DNA of 64,000 bases. Origin: Neoceratodus forsteri (Eukaryota > Chordata > Ceratodontiformes > Ceratodontidae). Shown piece by piece: positions 9,433 through 20,454 of this stretch (within the stretch, counting starts at the first letter, position 1; every line of letters begins with the position of its first letter). A program made the position numbers and the translations under genes. The DNA lies in assembly GCA_016271365.2 (NCBI GenBank), contig CM028136.1:466672001-466736000 (forward strand), written 5' to 3'. Below the pieces are notes generated by a model. That model searched no databases, had not been told where the DNA came from, and saw only the letters and a program-made list of their open reading frames with translations.

Positions 9433-11495
9433 ACTCACCCTCAAAATTCTGGCTTGTCATCCACTTCCATCTCGACCCCATCAGCCCCCAACCCTCACGA
9501 AAATGGCTCCCCAGTCTCTGGCCCCTCCTCCATTGCCACTATCTTTAACAAATTCTTTACTACTTGTGTGCTTCCTGATCGTACCGCCTCTGCCCCCCAA
9601 GCCCCCTCCCCATCTGGTGGCTACAGTTTCCCTCTGATCTCACCACAAGAAGTACTTTGTGCATTACTTTCCCTTAAACTTGCCAAATCCAGTCCAGATG
9701 GTCTTCATCCCAGGTTGCTTCACATCTCTGCTCCTGCTTTTGTTACCTCCCCTTGCTCAGCTACTGTACCTCTCTTTCTTCCCTTGTACCATCCTGTCAG
9801 CCTGGAAAGTCACTAAACTTCTTCCCCTTCACAAAGGTGGTGCCCCCTCAGCCCCTGGCAATTATTGGCTCACATCCCTCCTCCTCTTCTTTCCTCACCA
9901 AACTCCAAGAGTTCTTAGTCCTTTCCAGAATCACTGAATTCATAGCTTCTTCTAAATTTCTCTCTCCTTATCAATCTGGATTCCATAAACACCACTCAAC
10001 CATCTCCTTCCTTCTGCAAATCACAAATTCATTGACCTGGCCAAAGCATTTGACTTGGTCTCTTACTCTCTGCTCCTGAACAAACTACTCTCAGATGGTT
10101 TGGCCATCCCTGCCATCAACTGGTTCAGACCCTGTCTCACTGACAGGCAACAATCTGTCCTGGTAAACTCCGTCTTGTCATCCCCTCTCCTAATCCTTGC
10201 AGGGGTATCCCAAGGGTCCATCCTTGGCCTCATTCTTTTCTCCTTCTTCATCAATGACCTCCCCTCTGTCTGCACTACTCCCTCATCCAAATGTATGCAG
10301 ATTATACCATCCTATACTCCTCGGGGCCCACCACTGCTGACATCCAGGACCCCCTTCAGCAGGATTTAAACAATGTCCTTAGCTGATTCCACACTAATCA
10401 TCTTAGAGTGAATACTAAGAAAACCTTCTCTGTGACATTTGGGACAAGGCAAAAGCTGGATAAACTCCAGACTCTCCCTGTGTTTTCCACCCCGATGGCT
10501 CCAACCTCAAAGTAGTCACCGCATTTTAATACCATGGGGTCTGGCTGAACATCAACCTTGAGTTTTTCTCTCACATTGCTGCCATATGATCTAAATTCTG
10601 ATCTAAATCAGATATACTGTACTGAAACTGAGATAGCCTCCCCCTCCATATCTGTCATGAGGTAGTCAAGAAAATGATTTTCCCAGTAATTGACTACACT
10701 GACCTAGTCTACGGTACTGTCCCCACTGCATCCTTGTCCAGGTTTGATACTCTCCTGATCTCCTTCTGCTGCTTTGCTTCTAACTCGCCTGCTTGCATGC
10801 ATCACTGCTTTCTATACTCCTCCCCTGCAATTTCCTCTCTACCCCATTGTTGCCTAACCTATTGCTTGACTTTCATAGCTAAATACTGGTTTGGGACCCT
10901 CCACTCCTATCTCTCCTCCCTCCTTTCCACAGCAGCCCCCTCCTCCTACCCACTGTGCTCCAGGGATTCCCACCGTTTCTCCCTGCCTCACCACCCACTC
11001 AACTTCTGGTCTGTTAGCTTTCTCTTACAGACTCCCCTCCCTCTGGAATAAGCCCTCCCCAACCACTCAATAATTCACCGTCGCTTCTAGCCCTAAAGCA
11101 TCTTCTTCAACACACTCCTTTCCCCCTTGCTCCTGCACTGCCTCCTCCCAAGTCTCTTAACCTCAGAACCTCAGTCCCTTGCCTCCTGATGACCTCCTAG
11201 TCTCCTCCTTCTGACACATTATTTGATTTGTTGACCTGCCTACCCTGCTTGTTATTGATAATTTGCTGTAGTTACTGGATGTACGATTTTGATCCTATTC
11301 TTACTCCATAGCACTTGACTCTGTTATAACTGCAGTTACTGTTTTCTCCCTCTGTGTGTATTTGCTTGACTTTATGATAATTACTGTGTCTGTTCTCTCC
11401 CTCTGTTTGTATTGTAACCACGCATCCCTGGGTCAAACCTGGAAATAAGCCCCAGCTCAGTGTGCCTTTCTTGGTTACCAAAGTTTAAATAAAAT
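9433..11495 (+). mobile_element. 5'-truncated non-LTR retrotransposon (jockey group, clade unresolved)
   Basis: Plus-strand frames run through an RT: NKFFTT (9540), LKLAKSSPDGLHPRLLH (9670), HKGG, FHKHHSTISFLLQI, LAKAFDLVSYSLLLNKLLSDGL (10040-10090), DRQQSVLVNSVLSSPL, GVSQGSILGLILFSFFINDLP, then MYADYTILYSS (10290-10310). The catalytic box is YADY, so the second Asp is lost. Later blocks cover the thumb. The 3'UTR ends near 11490 in gtttaaataaaa. The element belongs with CR1/L2/Rex-type LINEs; I cannot place it in a named clade. Several frameshifts make it non-functional. It is inserted in the second PLE. Confidence 0.8.
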
Positions 11496-11499
11496 ATCT

Positions 11500-12518
11500 G
11501 TAGTGTCTCTAAGGTACTGTGGGTACCTCTTTAATGTCTTTATAAGTGACACTGCACAAGAGCTTGAAGGGAAGGACTGCCTCTTTGTGGATGACGCCAA
11601 ACTCTGCAAAAGGGTGGACAAACCAGAGGGGTAGAAAGGATGAGCAGCGACCTGAGAAAACTTGAAGAGTGGTCAAAGGTATGGCAGCTGAGTTTCAGTG
11701 TAAGAAAGTGCATAATAATGCACTTGGAGCACAGAAACCCAGAGGTGGTGTACAAAATGGAGGGGGGGGGAGGAGGTGGTACTGATGACCACCAAGCAGG
11801 AAAGAGACCGAGAGTGATCATATTGGATGACCTAAAGGTGGCCAGGAAGTGTGACAAGGCAGTTGGGAGGGCAAGTGGGATGCTGGAATGCATAGGGAGT
11901 GGTATCATCAGCAGAAAGAGGGAGGTGTGTTGCCTCCATATAGATCACTGGTAAGACCCTATATTGAGTACTGGGTCTAGTTCTGGAGACCACATCTCAG
12001 AAAGGACACAGACAGAGTGGAAGCAGTCCAGAGGAGGGCAGCTAAAATGGTGCAGGGCCTGCATAGGAAGCCCTGTGAGGAGAGATTAAAGGACCTAAAT
12101 ATGTATACCCTGGAACAGAGGGGAGAGAGAGTAGGGAAATGATAGAGACCTTTAAATACTTCACAGGGTTAAACAAGGTACAAGAGGAAAGTATTTCTCA
12201 GAAAAAAATGTGCTCAAGGACAAGGGGACATAATAATAAGTTGGAGGGGGTAGATTCAGGGGAGAAGTGAGGAAGTACTACTTCAGAGAAAGAGCGGTGG
12301 ATTCCTGGAACAGTCTTCCAGTGACAGTGGTGAGGGCAAAAACAGTTGTGGGGTTCAAGAATACATAGAACAGGCAAAATGGAATCTTAGGGAAAGGGAA
12401 GGGGGTGAATGGACTGGAGATCATGTAGGATCTGCAATGATACTATCAGCAGGGAAAAATGGGAAGACTAGGTGGGCCAAGTGGTCTTTATCTAAAGCAA
12501 ATTTTATGTTTCTATGGA
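11500..12518 (+). mobile_element. CR1 LINE, 3' fragment
   Basis: Starts within the RT (FNVFISDTAQELEGKDCLFVDDAKLCKRVD equivalent, box FVDD instead of FADD). It continues through LRKLEEWSKVWQLSFSVRKCIIMHL and KVARKCDKAVGRASGMLECIGSG, then the 3'UTR ending in the CR1-type terminal repeat tttatgtttctatgg at ~12505-12518. A G-run at about 11761-11770 causes one frameshift. Strongly 5'-truncated. It sits directly behind the LINE at 9433-11495. Confidence 0.88.
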
Positions 12519-12529
12519 AATGCCCTGCC

Positions 12530-13310
12530 TACTGACTTTATGTGTGTATCCACAACTCACATACAGATCCAATACTAACTATAGTTGGCCTACCCTGGGG
12601 GATGATAATAGTTCTTATGCATTTTAGGAATAGCATATACAGTACGGTTGGCCTGATTGGATACTGTATTGTTAAATATTCCAGCACAGTATCGGATATT
12701 ACTCCTTCTTAATAGGCTTTCAATAATACCATAAGTTTTTTGAAGTCCACTGTAGGAGCAGATGAAAAGAGTTAATAAAAATCCCTGTGGTTCAATTAAC
12801 TATTAATTTCAATAGCATATTTATCTGTGTGTCGAACGACCACTGATCCCCCCCTTTTGGTGTGGGTTTTATTGTTATGAAACCATTGTTCTTTTGTATT
12901 TCTACTTATTCTTAATTTGTGCAGTTCATGTGTAATGGCTTTGGTTTGTGTTTTAACAGTTTGTCTATCTGATGCTCACAAACCCTCTGAAATACTGCCA
13001 TCACCTGGTTTAAAGATGGACAAGATGTAGACTTTTTTCTTAAAATCTGAATAGTCCACATTAGAATGAACCCTTGTTTGTGTAAATCATTCTGTGTGGA
13101 TTGTGGTGTGGCCCCCCCCCCCCATTTTCTGGTCTATAATACAGTCAAAGGGGTTTACCTACATTGTGTGAATAAAGGTCAATCCGTTTTACAAAACTGA
13201 TGTTTCATCTTGTGTTAATACATGTCTGGAGATGCTAGCAACATTCAATATATCCATTTCCCTCTCCCCTTCTGCTGTTGCTGATGGCAATGGGGGAGTT
13301 TGTTGTATGT
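12530..13310 (-). pseudogene. second PLE: RT N-terminal fingers
   Basis: Minus strand, high to low: NVASISRHVLTQDETSVL.NGLTFIHT...NPFDCIID (13140-13270), HQKGGG.VV (near 12850, matching the PLE DKGGxIVV motif), then YWKPIKKE..YPI and PPGRPTIVSIGSV (12540-12600, matching PPGRPIVSGIGS). Stops and frameshifts are frequent. This is the 5' part of the element continuing at 9240-9432. A C-run lies at 13114-13124. CR1 sequence starts at about 13312. Confidence 0.7.
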
Positions 13311-13311
13311 T

Positions 13312-14600
13312 TCTTGTCTTGTCAGACAAATCTGATAGATTTCTTTGACTGGGTAACAAGGGTAGTAGATCAGGGAGAGCGGTGGACATGGTGGACCGAG
13401 ATTTTAGCAAGGCTTTTGACACACTCCCACACAAGAGGTTAGTAAAAAATGTGGGCAATCTGGGAGTAGGTCCCAATGTAGTAAACTGTATCAGAAATTG
13501 ACTTAGCAACAGGACTCAGAGGGTGGTGGTAAACAGAGTTCAATCTGAAGAAAGAGGGGTAACCAGCTGGGTGCTACAGAGTTCAGTGCTGGGGCCAGTC
13601 CTCTTTGATGTCTTTATAAGTGACATTGCAGATGGATTCAAAGGAAAAGTATGCCTCTTTGCAGATGACACCAAGATCTGCAATAGGGTTAACACTCCGG
13701 TGGGGGGGGGGAGGGTGGAGCAAATGAGGAGAGATTTAGGCAAGTTGTAGAAGTGGTCTAGACTGTGGCAGCTAGGATTCAATGCCAATAAGTGCAAAAT
13801 CATGCACTTGGGGGACAAAAACCCAGGGGAGGAATACACAGTGGGGGGGGTGGTACTAACAACAACCAAAATGGAAAGGGACCTGAGGGTAGTCATAACA
13901 GATAATGTAAAAGTAGCCAGACAATGTGAGATGGTGGTGAGGAAAGCCGGTGGAATGCTGGGGTGCATAGGGAGGGGTATCACAAGTAGAAAACGAGAGG
14001 TGGTGATGCCGCTGTACAGGCAATCGGTGAGACCTCATCTAGAGTACTGTGTGTAGTTCTGGAGACCTCATCTCTGAAAGAACATTGACAGGGTGGAGGC
14101 AGACCAGACAAGAGCAACAAAGATGGTGCAGGGGCGCAACCAGAAACCACATGAGGAGAGACTGAGTGAACTCAATATGTATACTCTGGAGGACAGGAGG
14201 GAGAAGGAGGATATGATTGAGACATTCAAAAACCTCAAGGGGATCAACAGAGTTCAAGAGGGCAGTATCTTTCAGAAAAGGATATGTGCAAGAACAAAGG
14301 GTCACAATATGAGGCTGGAGGGGGGAAGACTCGGGGCGACATGAAGAAGTATTTTTTCACAGAAAGGATGGCGGATGCATGGAATAGCCTCCCAGAGGAG
14401 ATTGTTGGGGCAAAGACAGTTGGTGAATTCAAGAATGCGTGGGACAGGCAGTGGACAAAACTAGTGGTAAGAAGGAGGAGGTTGACTACAGATCAAATAG
14501 GATCTGGAGTTTATACAGTAGGTAGGGAAATGAGCAGACTAGGTGGGCCAGGCGGTCCTTATCTGCCATCAAGATTTATGTTCCTATGTTTCTATGTTTC
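13312..14600 (+). mobile_element. CR1 LINE, 3' half of ORF2 and 3'UTR
   Basis: Starts at the RT segment SDKSDRFL.LGNKGSRSG, then DFSKAFDTLPHKRLV.NVGNLGVGPNVVNCI, GVTSWVLQSSVLGPVLFDVFISDIADGFKGKVCLFADDTKICNRV (FADD box intact), followed by the thumb and the usual 3'UTR. It ends at 14573-14600 in repeated ttctatgtttctatg, the CR1 terminal repeat. A G-run at 13701-13710 shifts the frame. 5'-truncated; non-functional. Confidence 0.9.
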
Positions 14601-14823
14601 TCCACTGTGGTTGCTTTATGTTTTCCCAGCCTGTCACTCTGACCCTGCCTCATTATTCTAGATCTAGATTTTCTCAAACTCTGATCATGCTGGGACTCCT
14701 CCTTAATTAGGTTCTCTGTTGTTGTGGGGGGCGGGGGGAGATAGTGGGTCTTCTCCTAAAAAAAGCAGTAGGTCTTTTTTCGTTACTTTCTGCATCTGAG
14801 ATACTTGAATTGGATTGACCTAC
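14601..14823. other. unassigned spacer
   Basis: No recognisable coding or repeat signal except a short G-rich run near 14727-14738. It may contain remnant 5' PLE sequence, but I cannot support that. Confidence 0.4.
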
Positions 14824-15615
14824 CTTTTTTTTTTATTTAATATACTTTAGTATTTTATTTCAGAAAAAGGAACAAAAAAAAAAGTACAAATCCTCCAACA
14901 ACAAACACACAAGAAATAACTACAAATGGATAAAGGAACACTAAAACCCCCACAAACCTCCCCTCCTTCCCCACAGCTCTGCTCACCATTAAAAGTTGTG
15001 CTGTAGGCTGTAACAATAATTCCTAATGAGGTAAAAAGCATAAACAGGTAAATGGGATTGATATTAAAATTTAAGGGTTCAAGACTGCAACCTCGCAGAA
15101 GAGATAGACAACAGAGTATAAAGTGATTCCCGTCTATTCTGAAAGAGATGAGGACACTTCCATAAGGAAGCAATGTGCTTCTCAACCACACAGTAAGTGC
15201 AGTCAATATTTCCTGATGCCACTCTTTATAGGAAGGGACTGAATCATCCTTTCAATGACAAAGTATTATTATTTTTGCTGTGGCTGAGATCACTGACATA
15301 TGGACTTTGTGAATACTGATTAGATCTTTCGGGAAAAGACCCACAAGGCAGATGGAGGGAGTGAAAACATCACCTAATCCCAGAAGTGGATCAATTGCAG
15401 TCTTTATGGTGGTCCAGAAGGGTGCTACCTTTGCACAGTCCCAAAGTATGTGCCTAAGGTGGCCTTCTGTGAGGTTACATCATGAACAAGTAGGGGACAG
15501 GAGCTTACCCATTTTGTGTAACTTGGATGGGGGACCTGCTTTCTTAAAAATGGGTCAGAATGCCAATTGTTCTAGTTTATTTTTCCAATTGAAAAATCAA
15601 TTCTGTCCCTTTTAA
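14824..15615 (-). mobile_element. L1/Tx1-like LINE, ORF2 C-terminus and polyA tail
   Basis: The minus strand reads TEGHLRHILWDCAKVAPFW, LLGLGDVFTPSICLVGLFPKD, VISATAKIII.CHWKDDSVPSYKEWHQEI. This is the C-terminal zinc-knuckle-like and tail region (H..W.C..PFW, then W....P....W) of L1/Tx1-type ORF2 proteins. A 3'UTR and an A-rich tail follow at 14824-14840 (T-run on the plus strand). The neighbouring minus-strand frame at 15617-15862 (ENYPREVKEHLLKMGHKIK) is contiguous but not recognised. Confidence 0.75.
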
Positions 15616-15616
15616 A

Positions 15617-16320
15617 CTACTTTTGTTTTGCTGTTTTGATTTTATGACCCATTTTTAGAAGATGTTCTTTTACTTCCCTTGGGTAGTTCTCAAATTCTCT
15701 CAATCGGGAAAACGTATTTAAAATGTCCTCTGTCCTTTTCAGGTCTTCTGTTGCTTCCAGAGTTATTTCTGCTGTGCCTACTAAAATGAGATTGATGAGA
15801 AGTGCTGATGCTTCCAGCATAGTGGTCCTCCATTTAATCATAAACCTCTCTTTCATTGCCAAATGCTGATGCTTTGAGAATGTGGTGGCCTCTGGGAATA
15901 TGGCCTACCCAGAGGTAGGCCCGCAAACCAACTTTTTGATGGTATAATCTTCTCAGTTGTAATGCTGCACGTTCATATTGAATAAACACATCTTTGATAT
16001 TACTGGCTGGATTTTGTGTTGGCTAATTTTGTTCTGTTACTAGATTCTGTGGGATGCCTTCTAATAAAGGATTACCACTGTGAGTGAAGAGAGTGCCCAA
16101 AAAGCTTACCCGGCCAATGGCATGACTAATGTTGCTTGTCTCACTGTTTGTACCTGCTGATGAATACGTTGTATCAGAGAGACTTGTTTTCTGCGTTCAG
16201 AGAATGGCGTTACTGTGCCAGACTGAGTGTGTACCCACTCTGAATTCACTTGGTCTGCAAACAGGGTCACTGTCAGCTATAACTGCTCTTGTTACAAGTC
16301 CAGGTCAGAAAACAAAATAA
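15617..16320. other. unassigned sequence with one unknown frame
   Basis: An 81-codon minus-strand frame (15617-15862), rich in Glu, Lys and Leu, could be an upstream part of the adjoining LINE. I recognise no domain. The rest, to 16320, shows nothing. Confidence 0.35.
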
Positions 16321-16400
16321 TATACAATGAACTTCAGGTATGGATTGGATGTTTCTATGTTATATTTGAACTCCCTGTTCTGCATTTTATAATTCTATCT
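16321..16400 (-). mobile_element. PLE relic
   Basis: About 60 bases resemble 8463-8522 of the second PLE, in the same orientation (shared caggt.tggattggat core). It corresponds to the RT segment around LQFRSYMEVSNPN. Too short and decayed to say more. Confidence 0.45.
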
Positions 16401-16765
16401 ATTTGTTAATATCAAGTCTGGAGTGTAAATCCCTATAGTCTGAGCTTGAACAGTTCGCTCTGGATTATATTATTGCATACATTTCTAGAAGTCTAGTTCT
16501 CTCTTCACCTTTGGCACAATACCTTTCCTTTCTAGTTTATTTCAGGGGAAATTAAAGTCCCCTATTATTATAATATAACTACCCTCACATGCACTTACAA
16601 CTCCTTGTTTAGGTCATGATTAATTTCATGTTCGCAATTAGGTAGTCTGTAACACATGCAAATAATTATTCATTTACTGTTCTGACAGCTCATTCTTAAT
16701 AGTCTCTGAATTAGAATACACATTTTTTCACATTATCAAATTTAGATGATACTATTATGGCCTTT
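16401..16765 (-). other. possible LINE endonuclease relic
   Basis: The minus strand includes a stretch reading roughly GDFNFP followed by a decayed frame, reminiscent of the GDFN motif of LINE APE endonucleases. Everything else is AT-rich. Weak evidence. Confidence 0.3.
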
Positions 16766-17450
16766 GGCCCGGCTATTCAAACTGCACCAGGCTGTGGTGC
16801 AAGCCTGGGCGCAGCTCAACTTTGTTGCGTAGGGGTGTTGCCTGGGCGATATTCAACAGAGTTGCGCTATGGCGCAGCAGCTTTGAATATTGTACCCTGG
16901 CCACCCCCACTGTGCATGGCACAGTGGCACTGCGCCAGTGTAAGTGGCCAGAGTGGAGCATGGAGATGTGGTGGCGCAAGTGCCATTGCGCCATGCACAG
17001 CACCTGCGATATTCAAATGGGGACATGCAAATGGGGCCATAAGTTATGCAAGGCGCACAGGGTGCCATTTGCATCTCATTATGGCCCCATTTGCATGCCA
17101 TTAGCATGCAGGTGTGCCGATCCCCGACGACTTGCTCCTGGCACCCTGCCAGGCAGCAGCTGTCGGGGACTGATGCCCCCTGCAGCCCGATCGCAGGAAT
17201 TCCTGTAAGATAAAAGAAAAAACGTCCAATATCCCTGGTGGTCCAGTGGACCTCTATGTGCCCGATCGTGGGCAACAGTACAGTCCCCCCCAAGTCCAAT
17301 ATCCCTGGTGGTCTAGTGGACTGCACTGAGCCCGATCGTGGGCATCTCTAATCACCCCCCCAAGTCCAATATCCCTGGTGGTCTAGTGACACCCCACCCA
17401 CCCGCCCACTGAGCCCCACTGCCCGCCTCCCCCATCAGCTGGCGGGCAGG
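16766..17450 (+). mobile_element. one end of a Harbinger-family element (truncated)
   Basis: Starts with ggcccggctattcaaactgc, close to the left terminus of the Harbinger at 38333 (gggctggatattcaaactgc). Like that element, it carries GCGC-palindrome motifs near the end (ttgcgctatggcgca at ~16862, ggcgcaagtgccattgcgcc at ~16972). GC-rich, no transposase. It includes a 70 bp tandem repeat. The other terminus is absent; a CR1 copy starts near 17452. Confidence 0.65.
17224..17397. repeat. 70 bp tandem repeat, about 2.5 copies
   Basis: gtccaatatccctggtggtc begins at 17224, 17294 and 17364 (the last two have a gtct variant at the end), an exact 70-base spacing. The first two units also share cccgatcgtgggca. 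The repeat is confined to the truncated Harbinger-like segment. Confidence 0.92.
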
Positions 17451-17451
17451 A

Positions 17452-18780
17452 AATTACAGACCAGTTAGTTTGAGCTCAGTGGTAGGGGAAATGATGGAAT
17501 CACTTCTGAAGGAAAGAATTGTTGAGTACCTAGAGGCCAGTGGGGCATAGGACCCAAGGCAGCATGGATTCACGATGGAAAGGTCATGTCAGGAATCTAA
17601 TAGACTTCTTTGACTGGGTGACCAAAGTAGTAGACCAGGAGAGCTGTGTACATGGCCTACCTAGATTTTAGCAAGGCATTTGATACAGTCCCACACAAAA
17701 GATTAATACATAAGTTAGCCAGCCTTGGAGTGGGTCCCAAGGTGGTAGCCTGGATAAAAAATTGGCTAGATAACAGGACGCAAAGGGTAGTAGTAAATGG
17801 AGTACACAGTGAAGAAAGGAGGGTTACTAGTGGGGTACCGCAGGGTTCAGTACTGGGACTGGTCCTTTTTAATGTCTTTATAAGTGACAGGGTTGATACA
17901 CAAGATGGAGTGGAAAGCATGAGAAGGGACTTGGCAAGGTTGGAGGAATGGTCAAATGCATGGCAGCTCAGATTCAATGCAAAGAAGTACAAGGTAGTGC
18001 ACATGGGAAACAAAAACCCAGGGGAAAAGTACACAATGGGGGGTGAGATACTGACAACAGTAAAAATGGAAAGGGACCTGGGAGTAATTATATCAGATGA
18101 CCTAAAAGTGGGCAAGCAATGTGAGAAGGCAGTAAGGAAGGCTGGGGGATACTGGGATGCATAGGAAGAGGCATCAATAGTAGAAAACAGGAAGTTGTTA
18201 TCCCTCTGTACAGACAGTTGGTGAGACCCCATCTGGAGTACTGTGTGCAGTTCTGGAGACCACATCTCTGCAAATATATAGACAGAGTGGAGGCTGTCCC
18301 AGAGGAGGGCAACCAAAATGGTGCAGGGTCTACACCAGAAGACATATGAAGAAAGACTAAAGGAGCTTAATATGTATACCCTTGAGGAAAGAAGAGAGAG
18401 AGGGGACATGATAGAAACTTTCAAGTACTTCAAGGTAATCAACAAAGTCCAAGAGGGTAGCATATTTCAGAAAAAGAGATGTGCAAGAACAAGGGGGCAC
18501 AATTTGAAGATAGAGGGGGACAGCTCAGAGGTAATGTGAGGAAGTATTTTTTCACAGGAGGGTTGTGGATGCGTGGAACAGCCTCGCTGAGGAGGTCGTG
18601 GAGTCAAGAATAGTGGGGGAATTCAAGAATGCATGGGACAGACATAAGGCAGTCCTGGGGGTAGGAGGAAGTAAGCTGTTGGTTAACTAGGATCTGCAGC
18701 TTATCTGTTAGGTAGGAAAATAGGCAGACTAGGTGGGCCAAGCGGTCCTTATCTGCTGTCAAATTCTATGTTTCTATGAG
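17452..18780 (+). mobile_element. CR1 LINE, 3' half, catalytic box deleted
   Basis: Begins at the RT block NYRPVSLSSVVG, continues through MAYLDFSKAFDTVPHKRLIHKLASLG (motif A intact) and GVPQGSVLGLVLFNVFISD. It then jumps directly to RVDTQDGVESMRRDL. In the copy at 33.3 kb, 24 residues containing CLFADDTKIC lie between these two blocks, so a clean in-frame deletion removed the RT active-site box. The thumb, tail and 3'UTR follow, ending in the CR1 terminal repeat attctatgtttctatg at ~18763-18778. A dead RT despite an open frame (17646-18164). Confidence 0.92.
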
Positions 18781-18851
18781 TCCTCCCATTTGTTATTTAA
18801 ACTGTGAATATTTACTAGGATAATGTGACTGTTTTTATTTTTATATATCAC

Positions 18852-18942
18852 TCTTAGATTGGTATCTTTGTTTCAGATTAACCTTTTAGAGTACCTTTGT
18901 TTCAGATTAACCTCTTAGACTGGTATCTTTGTTTCAGATTAA
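18852..18942. repeat. ~30 bp tandem repeat, 3 copies
   Basis: Three successive units share the core ctttgtttcagattaa: 18852-18881, 18883-18911 and 18912-18942. Units differ by a few substitutions. AT-rich; no known family. Confidence 0.85.
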
Positions 18943-19612
18943 TGTTATCTTTTATAGCATTATTTTCTGTAATATTTATATTAGGTTAGTATCAGACTCC
19001 CATATGAGGTCCCCCATCAGTGAATCTGTTAATTGCCTATTGGGAGGATTTGAGAAACCTGATGAAGGGATCCCCATTGCCTGCTTCTTCAGATTGAATT
19101 TTTACAATAGATGCCAGTCTCCAGGGTTGGGGTTCTGCAATGTTTCAGATTCTGGTCCAGGATGCCTGGAGTCTAAAGAAACAAGTCCTTTAGATAAATA
19201 TCTGAGTGATGTGGGCGGTGTTCCTTGCTCGTCTACATTTTCTGGAGCAGCTCAGATACAAAGGGTGAAGATATACTCAGAGAATGCAATTAATAGTCAC
19301 ATACCTAAACAATCAAGGAGACACAAAAAGTGAAAGCATGATCCAGGAAGCTCAAAAAGGGTATGGTGTCATGTTGCCTAAAACAAAAACCACACGGCAA
19401 TGAATGCCATAAGCAAAAGGGTGTGCACTGCAATAATGCTGGGTAAAATAAACACTGACCTGACAAAAGTAGCGCACACCCTTAAAAACAATGGGTGTCC
19501 TTGTTTTTTGGTGGGGGGCTTTGACCCTCTCATCTCCAAAAATTTATATAATAGACTCCGGCAGGGTGGACTTAGGGAATGGGGAGAAACATGTGAGGGG
19601 GGAACTTTGATT
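18943..19612. other. unassigned sequence
   Basis: A plus-strand frame at 18929-19333 is open for 134 codons but has no recognisable domain. It lies upstream of the DIRS fragment in the same orientation and could be decayed DIRS sequence; I cannot show that. Confidence 0.35.
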
Positions 19613-19613
19613 T

Positions 19614-19735
19614 AAAAAAAAGTAGTAACACGGGGAGACCTGGGGGAACCAAATCACGGTTCCAGGTCTCCTGATTCCACTGTGTGCTGGTGCCTTAGCC
19701 ACTCAACCACAGGAGTGTTTTGACCAGGCACCCAG
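19614..19735 (-). other. tRNA-related repeat head (candidate SINE or tRNA pseudogene)
   Basis: Read on the minus strand, tggttgagtggctaaggc resembles a Pol III A box (TGGCNNAGTGG). About 45 bases further on is a ggttcc-type B-box-like segment, and the unit ends in a run of eight T (A-run 19614-19621 on plus), a Pol III terminator. The B-box part is embedded in a 38 bp hairpin (19634-19671) with perfect ggagacctgg/ccaggtctcc arms. It does not fold as a standard cloverleaf by eye, so I do not call a functional tRNA. Confidence 0.4.
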
Positions 19736-19934
19736 CACATAGCAACTTGATCACTCCACATAAATAGTGTACAGCGACAGGGGTAGTGGTAATTGCCTAC
19801 TGCTGTTATACCCTTGTCGCTGTAAATTCAGTCACATTCTACACAGCAAGATAAATCTCATCCTGTGTTACTTGTGCGATATTGACCTGGTACCCTCAAA
19901 AAGTTCTCCAGTGGGCCAAAAAGAATCTTCTATC

Positions 19935-20440
19935 TTTATCAGCCATATATCTAGTGGGGGAGGGGTTCTAAATGTTCTGGTAGGTTGTCTGAGCCATCAA
20001 ATCATCCATCTATGGGAGTGCTCTGTAAACCTGGAAGTGCATTCTGTGTGTTTTGTTTGTAACCCCCTCTGATTTATCTCTTTGTATCAAGGAAAAATAC
20101 TCAGGTTCCCAGATTCTTCATTTGGTTCTGATGCCTATGAATGTACGTAGTAGACACCACCTCTCAATGGTGGGACTCCCAAAGGGCTTACCTGTGTCCT
20201 CCAATTTTACTGATTCTGAAGGTTATAGAAAAGATTCAACAGTCAAGAGGAAGCTTTCTTCTGATAGCTCCAGAGTGGTCAAGAAATCTGTGGATCTCAG
20301 ATCTGATAAATCTCACAGTTCAGGCAGCATTTAGGTTCCCTTGCTGCAGGGATGTTTAAGGTCAAGGACCTGTACTACATTCGGACACTAGGTCACTTCA
20401 GTTGGCAGCCTGGATAATGAGAGAAAAAGGCTTCTAAAGC
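19935..20440 (+). pseudogene. DIRS-like retrotransposon fragment (RT/RNase H end)
   Basis: Plus-strand frames give, in order: HISSGGGVLNVLVGCLSHQII, FVTPSDLSL (equivalent of DLFATP), YLCPPILLILKVIEKIQQSRGSF, LLIAPEWSRNLWISDLINL, and GQGPVLHSDTRSLQLAAWIM. This series is characteristic of the RNase H and post-RNase H region of DIRS1-type tyrosine-recombinase retroelements in vertebrates. It is broken by frameshifts and a stop after the CCRDV block. No recombinase or split repeats are visible. Its downstream edge lies against the third PLE. Confidence 0.75.
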
Positions 20441-20454
20441 AAAATTTCTCTGTC

